A program made the position numbers and the translations under genes. From positions 294,748-358,747 of the forward strand of contig NZ_JACSQD010000004.1 in the NCBI RefSeq assembly GCF_014836775.1: a DNA stretch of 64,000 nt, in the 5' to 3' direction. This stretch comes from Arthrobacter gallicola (GTDB lineage: Bacteria > Actinomycetota > Actinomycetes > Actinomycetales > Micrococcaceae). This document shows positions 58,589 through 64,000 of this stretch, piece after piece. The notes under the pieces are model-generated. The model had not been told where the DNA came from and did no database searches. It saw nothing but the letters and a program-made list of their open reading frames with translations. Position 1 is the first letter of the stretch, and the number at the start of each line of letters is the position of its first letter.

Positions 58589-59560
58589 ATGCGGGCAATC
58601 ACCCAGGAAAGCTACGGTTCCGCCGATGTCCTGCACCTGGGAAACGTCGCAGTGCCGGAGCCCAAGGCCAACGAGGTTCTGGTCCAGGTCGGCGCGGCAG
58701 GCGTGGACCGGGGAGTCTGGCACATGATGACCGGCCTGCCGTACCTTGGCCGCCTGGCGTTTGGCCTCCGGAAGCCGAGGAACCCGGTTCCCGGCATGGA
58801 CCTTGCGGGCACGGTTTCCGCGGTGGGCTCAGCGGTGACGCGTTTCGCCCTGGGCGACCAGGTTTACGGCAGCGGCAGAAGCACCTATGCCGAGTACGCT
58901 GTGGCCCCGGAAGCGCGGCTCGCTCTGAAACCGGCCGGCCTGAGCTTTGCGCAGGCGGCCGCCGTTCCAGTCTCAGCGGTGACAGCGCTGCAGGGACTGG
59001 GTAAGACCGGACGCGTTCAGGCGGGCCAGAAGGTCTTGGTGATCGGAGCCTCGGGTGGAGTCGGGAGTTACGCCGTCCGGCTGGCCAAGGCCTTCGGAGC
59101 CGAGGTCACCGGTGTGTGCAGCACCGGGAAGATGGATTTTGTCCGGTCGTTGGGGGCGGACGAGGTCATTGATTACACCGCGGAGGACTTTGCGGACGGC
59201 ACAAGGCATTGGGACCTCATCCTGGATATTGCCGGTAACCCGTCGATTGCCCGCCTGCGCAGCGCGCTCACGCCCAAGGGAACGGCGGTGATCACCGGAG
59301 GTGAGGCGGGCGGCAGGCTCACGGGCGGCATGAACCGCCAGCTGGGAGCCGTGGCACTGTCCCCGTTCGTCCCGCAGCGACTGACGATGTTCATCGGAGC
59401 GGTCCGTTCGGCGGAGCTCGAGGACCTCACCGGGCTCATTGAGGCAGGCAGCATCACGCCACCGTTGGAGCGGACCTTCCCGCTGGACCAGGCGCGGGAG
59501 GCCCTGGACTGGCTGGCCTCCGGCAAGGTCCGCGGCAAGGTTGCTCTCACGGTTGGCTGA
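58589..59560 (+). CDS. NAD(P)-dependent MDR-family oxidoreductase
   Basis: 323 residues. The GroES-like N terminus MRAITQESYGSADVLHLGNV is followed by GMDLAGTVSAVGSAVTRFALGDQVYG and the nucleotide loop VIGASGGVGSYAVRLAKAFGA. No zinc ligand cysteines are at the usual places, so it is of the quinone oxidoreductase type. GAAGGGG lies six bases upstream of ATG 58589. It shares its superfamily with the gene at 23.6 kb but is not a close copy. Confidence 0.9.
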   Translation: MRAITQESYGSADVLHLGNVAVPEPKANEVLVQVGAAGVDRGVWHMMTGLPYLGRLAFGLRKPRNPVPGMDLAGTVSAVGSAVTRFALGDQVYGSGRSTYAEYAVAPEARLALKPAGLSFAQAAAVPVSAVTALQGLGKTGRVQAGQKVLVIGASGGVGSYAVRLAKAFGAEVTGVCSTGKMDFVRSLGADEVIDYTAEDFADGTRHWDLILDIAGNPSIARLRSALTPKGTAVITGGEAGGRLTGGMNRQLGAVALSPFVPQRLTMFIGAVRSAELEDLTGLIEAGSITPPLERTFPLDQAREALDWLASGKVRGKVALTVG

Positions 59561-59630
59561 CGGGTGGCTGCGCCGGGCTGGGCCGGGGTTATGCGGCTTC
59601 GCAGGCTGACTGCGGCTGTGCCTGAGCCGA

Positions 59631-60692
59631 CTACGGCTGCGTCGGCGGTTCGCCTGCTTCACCCTCCGCACCGGCAGGCGGTTCTCCACCGGGGCCGCCC
59701 GCGGGAGGCTCACCAACAGGCGGCTCTCCACCCGGCCCACCAGATCCCTCACCCGATCCACCGCCGGGACCGCCCTCGGGCCCGCCGCCACCCGGACCGC
59801 CGGATCCGCCACCCTCAGGCGCGCTGCCCCCGGTCGGTTCAGTTCGGGTATCCACACCGGCGGTCAGGGACACCGAGTATCCCTTCGCGACACTGCCCGT
59901 AACAGCAGCGAGCTGGCTGGCACCGCCGTCGTCGCCGAAGACATTGTCACTGTCCAACGTGATCTGGGAGAGATTCCGGACCGACGCCTCGTAGCCGGCA
60001 GTGGCGAAGACTGTGTCGCACACATCCTGGGGCAGAGCCACCTGAGAGGTGGCTATCGCCTTCGTGGAGTCCGTGATGGAGGCCTCGTCCGGGTAGACCT
60101 CAAAGTGGATGTGCGGCCAGCGCCCGCTGTAGCAGGCCGGGAAGATGCTGGTGAAGCGCACTATGCCGCCGGCGTCGGCAATCTGGACGCCGCGGAGGTA
60201 ATTTTGGTCCTCGACCCCCTCGGAATACATCGAGTACAGGCCTTCCCTGGTGCAGTGCCAGACGTAGACGGCGACGCCGGCAAAGGGTGCTCCGCCGTTG
60301 GCCAGATCGGTGATGGTCAGTTCCAGCTCCATCGGGATGCCCTCGGCCGTGCCCTCGGACTCTCCGAAACTCGACCGGATGTCGCTGCGGATAATGCCGC
60401 TTTCTTCCAGGACGTCCGGCCCGTTGGAGCCGTCGCCGGGATACGGTCCTGCCGTTTCGTCGGGAATCTCCCCGCCCGCGGTTCCCGTTCCGGACTCCGT
60501 TGCCCCGCAGGCGGCCAGGCCCAGGGTGACGGCACCGATGCCAAACGCTTTCAGCACGCCGCGGCGCTGGAGGAGGGTCCCGACGTCGAACCCCAGCCCC
60601 TGGTCCTCAAGGTCTTCCTCCGGGCGGGGCAATGCCCGGCCCTGATAGAGGTGGGTCTGTTCAGTAGTCTCATCAGCAGCGCTGTGACGCAT
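59631..60692 (-). CDS. secreted intradiol ring-cleavage dioxygenase-like lipoprotein
   Basis: 353 residues. The N-terminal export signal has a twin-arginine element LQRRGVLKAFG (Arg43-Arg44) and a lipobox ending LGLAAC with Cys62, after a 40-residue cytosolic lead. The central beta-sandwich contains VYVWHCTREGLYSMYSEGVE and RWPHIHFEVY, positions where intradiol dioxygenases place Tyr/His iron ligands. The last 65 residues are Gly/Pro/Glu/Ser low complexity (EGGGSGGPGGGGPEGGPGGG), probably cell-wall spanning. True catechol-cleaving activity is not certain. AAGGAG precedes ATG 60692. Confidence 0.85.
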   Translation of the reverse strand: MRHSAADETTEQTHLYQGRALPRPEEDLEDQGLGFDVGTLLQRRGVLKAFGIGAVTLGLAACGATESGTGTAGGEIPDETAGPYPGDGSNGPDVLEESGIIRSDIRSSFGESEGTAEGIPMELELTITDLANGGAPFAGVAVYVWHCTREGLYSMYSEGVEDQNYLRGVQIADAGGIVRFTSIFPACYSGRWPHIHFEVYPDEASITDSTKAIATSQVALPQDVCDTVFATAGYEASVRNLSQITLDSDNVFGDDGGASQLAAVTGSVAKGYSVSLTAGVDTRTEPTGGSAPEGGGSGGPGGGGPEGGPGGGSGEGSGGPGGEPPVGEPPAGGPGGEPPAGAEGEAGEPPTQP

Positions 60693-60819
60693 GTATTCTC
60701 CTTGGCTCGGCAGTTTCGCCAAGACGAGGGTAGGCCCGCTTTCTATGCCGGAGCTGTGCCGGGCTTGGACATTCGCCCGGCCCGGCCCGAGCCCGGCCCC
60801 GAGCCCGAGCCGGAGAACG

Positions 60820-61404
60820 CTACGGGTACAGCGCGTCAATCAGCTCAAGTCCGCGGCGGGCCCAGGCAATTTCCTGCTCCGCACGGGCAGTCAGCCCCTC
60901 ATAGGTGAACCGTTTGAACGCAGCCACGCGCTGGTGGTCCACATCCGGGACCGTCGCCAGGCGCCGGTTCAGCATGTCCGAGGTGCCGCCGTCGATCTCC
61001 TCGATCTTCTGCTGCCACTGCAGCAGCCGGGCACCGTAATGCTCAATGTGGGCCTGGAGCTGCTGCCGCGCAGCATCGGGATCGGCCCATTCGAGGTAGG
61101 CCGCCTTCAGATGCATGGGGTCCCGTTCGCGGGGGTAGTCCAGCTGCGTGTTGACCCAGGTGCGGAAGGCCCCGCGGCCGGCATCCGTGACGTGGTACTG
61201 GCGCTTGCGGCCTTTGGTGCCCCACGGAATTTCCTCGCCTTCGAGCAGGCCGTCCCGCTCCATCCGGCGCAGCTCCGGATAAATCTGCGAGTCCGGGGCA
61301 TGCCAGACATAGCCCACGGAGGACTCGAACTGCTTGTAGAGGTCGTATCCGGTCATGGGTTCGACATTCAGCAGTGCCAGCAGCGCGTAACGAAGGCTCA
61401 CCAC
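60820..61404 (-). CDS. PadR-family transcriptional regulator
   Basis: 194 residues. The N-terminal winged helix MVSLRYALLALLNVEPMTGYDLYKQF and YPELRRMERDGLLEGEEIP is standard PadR; the C-terminal helical half (Vir_C-like dimer domain) is long, as in PadR-s1 phenolic-acid sensors. It is divergent from vanA, and the shared region holds a perfect palindrome, so it very likely controls vanA-vanB in response to a phenolic compound. Two successive GTG codons compete as start; AAAGG precedes them. Confidence 0.92.
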   Translation of the reverse strand: MVSLRYALLALLNVEPMTGYDLYKQFESSVGYVWHAPDSQIYPELRRMERDGLLEGEEIPWGTKGRKRQYHVTDAGRGAFRTWVNTQLDYPRERDPMHLKAAYLEWADPDAARQQLQAHIEHYGARLLQWQQKIEEIDGGTSDMLNRRLATVPDVDHQRVAAFKRFTYEGLTARAEQEIAWARRGLELIDALYP

Positions 61405-61467
61405 GGCCTTTCTGAAGAAACGGACCCTTGCCTAACCACTATAGGCATAGGTAGTGTGCCATACATC

Positions 61468-61493
61468 ACTAACTATCTATGGAGATAGTTAGT
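61468..61493. promoter_or_regulatory. candidate PadR operator between padR and vanA
   Basis: ACTAACTATCT (61468-61478) and AGATAGTTAGT (61483-61493) form a perfect 11-base inverted repeat around ATGG. A TATAGT box for the padR direction lies at 61438-61443. Confidence 0.7.
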
Positions 61494-61533
61494 TAGGAGC
61501 GGCATCGAAGGCGTTGCCGCGAGGAAGGAAGTC

Positions 61534-62715
61534 ATGACCGCCGTCTCCACCACGAGTTCCACGACCAACAAAGTGCTGGGTTATCCGCTCAATGCCTGGT
61601 ACGTGGCCGCCTGGGATCACGAGGTGACCCGCAAGCCGATGGCCCGGCGCATCGCCGACCGCCCGCTGGCCCTATACCGCACCGAGGACGGCAAGGCCGT
61701 AGCCCTCGCGGATGCCTGCTGGCACCGCCTGGCTCCGCTGTCCATGGGTAAGACCATGGGCCGGGACGGTCTCCAGTGCCCGTACCACGGGATCGTCTAC
61801 AACTCCGCCGGACGCTGCATTTCGATGCCCGCCCAGGAGACGATCAACCCCAGCGCGACCGTCCCGTCCTTCCCTGTCGTGGAACGCTACCGCTACGTGT
61901 GGGTCTGGCTCGGCGATCCCACGCTGGCCAATCCGGATCTGGTCCCTGACATGCACCAGATGTCCTCTCCGGAATGGGCCGGCGACGGCCAGACCATCTT
62001 CGCGCCGTGCAACTACCAGCTGGTGCTGGACAACTTGATGGATCTCACACATGAGGAATTCGTCCACTCCTCCTCGATCGGCCAGGAAGAACTGAGCGAA
62101 TCCGAATTCGTCGTCACCCATGACGATGACACGGTCACCGTTTCCCGCTGGATGCTCAACATCGATCCGCCGCCCTTCTGGCTGAAGAACATGCGGGACA
62201 AGTTCCCCGGTTTCGAAGGCAAAGTGGACCGCTGGCAGATCATCACCTTCCGCGCGCCGTCGACCATCAACATCGACGTCGGCGTCGCCAAAGCCGGCAC
62301 CGGCGCCCCGGAAGGGGACCGCAGCCAGGGCGTGAACGGCTTCGTTATGAACACCATCACCCCGGAAACCGATAAGACCTGCCACTATTTCTGGGCCTTT
62401 ATGCGCAACTACCGGCTGGACAGCCAGCTCATCACCACCCAGCTGCGTGACGGCGTACACGGGGTCTTCGGTGAGGACGAGGAGATGCTCTCGGCACAGC
62501 AGGCCGCGATCGACGCCAACCCGGACTACGAGTTCTACAACCTCAACATTGATGCCGGGGGAATGTGGGTCCGGCGGCTGATCGAACGCCGCCTCGCGGC
62601 CGAGGGACGGCTGCCCGCAGCCGGTGCCCCTGCGGCGGCAGCTCCGACGGCGGCGGCAGCTCCGTCCGCGGCGTCGGCTCCAAATTCTGCCGCAGTTCCG
62701 ACGGCGGCACGGTAG
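61534..62715 (+). CDS. vanA: vanillate O-demethylase oxygenase subunit
   Basis: 393 residues. Rieske ligands Cys62-x-His64 (ADACWHRLAPLS) and Cys82-x-x-His85 (LQCPYHG) and the mononuclear iron site DNLMDLTHEEFVH (His173, His178) are complete. The opening GYPLNAWYVAAWDHEVTRKP is VanA-like. The enzyme removes the methyl of vanillate to give protocatechuate and formaldehyde. An Ala/Pro-rich tail of about 35 residues (AAPTAAAAPSAASAP) extends beyond the normal end. It is cotranscribed with vanB, 4 bases downstream, and divergent from padR. Confidence 0.92.
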   Translation: MTAVSTTSSTTNKVLGYPLNAWYVAAWDHEVTRKPMARRIADRPLALYRTEDGKAVALADACWHRLAPLSMGKTMGRDGLQCPYHGIVYNSAGRCISMPAQETINPSATVPSFPVVERYRYVWVWLGDPTLANPDLVPDMHQMSSPEWAGDGQTIFAPCNYQLVLDNLMDLTHEEFVHSSSIGQEELSESEFVVTHDDDTVTVSRWMLNIDPPPFWLKNMRDKFPGFEGKVDRWQIITFRAPSTINIDVGVAKAGTGAPEGDRSQGVNGFVMNTITPETDKTCHYFWAFMRNYRLDSQLITTQLRDGVHGVFGEDEEMLSAQQAAIDANPDYEFYNLNIDAGGMWVRRLIERRLAAEGRLPAAGAPAAAAPTAAAAPSAASAPNSAAVPTAAR

Positions 62716-62719
62716 AGCC

Positions 62720-63733
62720 ATGGCTGCAACGAACACTGAAGTCTGGCAGCGCGCCGTCGTTACCGAAACCCGCGACGCCGCGGACGGAATCCGGCGTGTG
62801 GTGCTGGCGCCGTCCCTGCCGCGCCGGGCGGAGCCGGGCTCCCATATTGACCTGATGGTCACCATCAATGGAGAGCTCCAGCGGCGCTCCTATTCGGTGG
62901 TGGAGTCCAGCGATGACGGCCGCTCCCTGGCCATCAGTGTCTTCCGTACCCCCACCTCCCGGGGCGGGTCCGTGTTTATGCACGGGCTCGTCCCGGGGGA
63001 TGAACTTGAAATAACCCAGCCACTGCAGAACTTTCCGCTGCGGGTGGGAGCGTCCAGCTACATCCTGCTGGCCGGTGGCGTAGGCATTACGGCAATCCTG
63101 AATATGGCGCGGGCCCTGAAGAATGTGAAGGCTGACTACCGTCTGGTCTACGCCGGCCGCCAGCGCAGCGCCATGGCTTATCTGGCCGAACTCGAGGCCG
63201 AGCATGGCAGCGCACTGCAGGTCCACGTTGATTCCGAGGGCACAGCGCTCTCGGTTCCGGAGCTGATTGGACAGGTGCAGGAGGGCACTGAACTGTACAT
63301 GTGCGGCCCCATCCGGTTGATGGACGCGGTGCGCCGCAGCTGGCGGGAACGCGAACTGGATCCGTCCAGCCTGCGCTATGAAACGTTCGGTAACTCCGGC
63401 TGGTATGACCCGGAGGAATTCATTGTCCGGGTGCCGCGGCTGGGACTGGAAACCAGGGTGGGCCAGGGGCGGTCCATGCTGGAGGCCCTGGAAGAGGCAG
63501 GCGCGGACATGATGTTCGACTGCCGCAAGGGTGAGTGCGGGCTCTGTGAGGTGCGGATCCTGAATTTGGAGGGCGCAGTGGACCACCGGGACGTCTTCTA
63601 CAGCGAACGCCAGCAGCGCGCCCGGGAAAAAATGTGCTGCTGTGTTTCCCGCGCCGTGACGGCGCCTACGGGCAAGCGGGGTGATGCAGACCCCAGCCGG
63701 GGACCCGCCGTCGTCACCATTGACGTCTCGTGA
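62720..63733 (+). CDS. vanB: vanillate O-demethylase reductase subunit
   Basis: 337 residues. Class IA reductase order: FMN/FAD-binding barrel with RRSYSVVESSDDG, NAD-binding ILLAGGVGITAILNMARAL and MCGPIRLMDAVRRSW, and a C-terminal plant-type ferredoxin with DCRKGECGLCEVRILN and the last ligand in KMCCCVSRA. It passes electrons from NADH to VanA. ATG 62720 follows the vanA stop by four bases; the ribosome site is weak, consistent with coupling. Confidence 0.93.
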   Translation: MAATNTEVWQRAVVTETRDAADGIRRVVLAPSLPRRAEPGSHIDLMVTINGELQRRSYSVVESSDDGRSLAISVFRTPTSRGGSVFMHGLVPGDELEITQPLQNFPLRVGASSYILLAGGVGITAILNMARALKNVKADYRLVYAGRQRSAMAYLAELEAEHGSALQVHVDSEGTALSVPELIGQVQEGTELYMCGPIRLMDAVRRSWRERELDPSSLRYETFGNSGWYDPEEFIVRVPRLGLETRVGQGRSMLEALEEAGADMMFDCRKGECGLCEVRILNLEGAVDHRDVFYSERQQRAREKMCCCVSRAVTAPTGKRGDADPSRGPAVVTIDVS

Positions 63734-63819
63734 AACTCTCTGTGAGAACCCTTACGATGGTCGCAATAATGGTTCGCCTAAGCGGCACGAGATCGCGCTG
63801 TCGTATAGATTGAAATGAG

Positions 63820-63881
63820 CATTCCGCATAACGGAATGGTCGGTGAGTCACCGAATTACCTTGAGGGGACCCCGCCCTCAA
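63820..63881 (+). promoter_or_regulatory. two inverted repeats in the aceE upstream region
   Basis: CATTCCG (63820-63826) pairs with CGGAATG (63832-63838), and TTGAGGG (63861-63867) with CCCTCAA (63875-63881). A TATAGA box at 63804-63809 precedes both. They could be an operator and a leader hairpin for aceE; the second ends 16 bases before the start codon. Confidence 0.5.
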
Positions 63882-63897
63882 CTGAGAGGCTGCACAT

Positions 63898-64000
63898 ATG
63901 AGCGTCAGTGAAGACAGAACGGACATCCTCAGCGGGCTGACCAGCCAGCTGCCGGACCGTGACCCGGAAGAAACCGCGGAATGGATTGAATCCCTTGACG
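63898..64000 (+). CDS. aceE: pyruvate dehydrogenase E1 component, homodimeric type (5' end only)
   Basis: 34 codons are visible before the window ends: MSVSEDRTDILSGLTSQLPD, then RDPEETAEWIESLD. The LSGLTSQLPDRDPEETAEW pattern is the conserved start of actinobacterial AceE, which decarboxylates pyruvate and acetylates the lipoyl E2 for acetyl-CoA. GAGAGG lies seven bases before ATG 63898. The rest, with the thiamine-diphosphate site, is outside the window, so integrity cannot be judged. Confidence 0.85.
   Translation, partial: MSVSEDRTDILSGLTSQLPDRDPEETAEWIESLD

Overview
The window is a gene-dense, high-GC stretch of an actinobacterial chromosome. Several features point to the family Micrococcaceae, most likely Arthrobacter in the broad sense (an inference from gene content, not a database result): a homodimeric-type pyruvate dehydrogenase E1 (aceE) start, a mycothiol-type enzyme, an LpqY-SugABC-like sugar importer, DtxR/IdeR-type iron boxes, a CopD-CtaG fusion, and heavy use of GTG starts. 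I see no prophage, intact insertion sequence or CRISPR array. Signs of turnover are three broken genes (an alpha/beta hydrolase, an EamA transporter and a short-chain dehydrogenase remnant) and several short repeat clusters.

Layout. 1-4.5 kb: end of a membrane protein, dcd, kynA, an SseB-like gene, a protealysin-like M4 protease with its overlapping emfourin-type inhibitor, tRNA-Gly(CCC) and panD. 4.8-10.4 kb: a four-gene ABC importer resembling LpqY-SugA-SugB-SugC, then a membrane-anchored protein of unknown function. 10.4-15.9 kb, minus strand: an NHL/thioredoxin protein, the CopD-CtaG fusion, HU with a curved-DNA-like upstream region, and rpmB-rpmG-rpsN encoding zinc-independent ribosomal proteins. 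16.3-22.8 kb: glgC-like gene with a MarR regulator, a ProP-type symporter, an SGNH hydrolase, a lipid kinase and an M23 peptidase. 23-25.2 kb: hydrolase pseudogene, and a quinone-oxidoreductase-type gene divergent from an HxlR regulator.

25.3-38 kb is iron and redox related: a siderophore-interacting reductase, ATPase and two permeases behind one iron box (29.4 kb), and a separate siderophore-binding lipoprotein behind a second iron box (35.9 kb). Between and beyond them lie a glutathionyl-hydroquinone-reductase-like protein, an epimerase, YihY, PRC-barrel and MscS proteins, and a Rieske ferredoxin with a FAD reductase. 38-46 kb: acyl-CoA dehydrogenase, an amiS-fmdB-fmdA formamide operon, a zinc alcohol dehydrogenase, and an OFA-type MFS transporter with a 33-residue small subunit. 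46-52.7 kb: miscellaneous enzymes, a MarR-controlled mycothiol-type enzyme/DUF1304 pair, an APC permease, DUF3237 and an M20 amidohydrolase. 52.9-57.3 kb: a NarL-type two-component system followed by an ABC exporter.

57.4-64 kb: a frameshifted EamA gene, an oxidoreductase, a secreted intradiol-dioxygenase-like lipoprotein, a PadR regulator divergent from vanA-vanB (vanillate O-demethylase) around a perfect palindrome, and the first codons of aceE behind a leader with two inverted repeats. The aromatic genes suggest lignin-monomer use by a soil or plant-associated organism. The items I find most interesting are the protease-inhibitor pair, the overlapping MFS small subunit, the split iron regulon and the repeat clusters upstream of amiS, hup and the ProP-type symporter.
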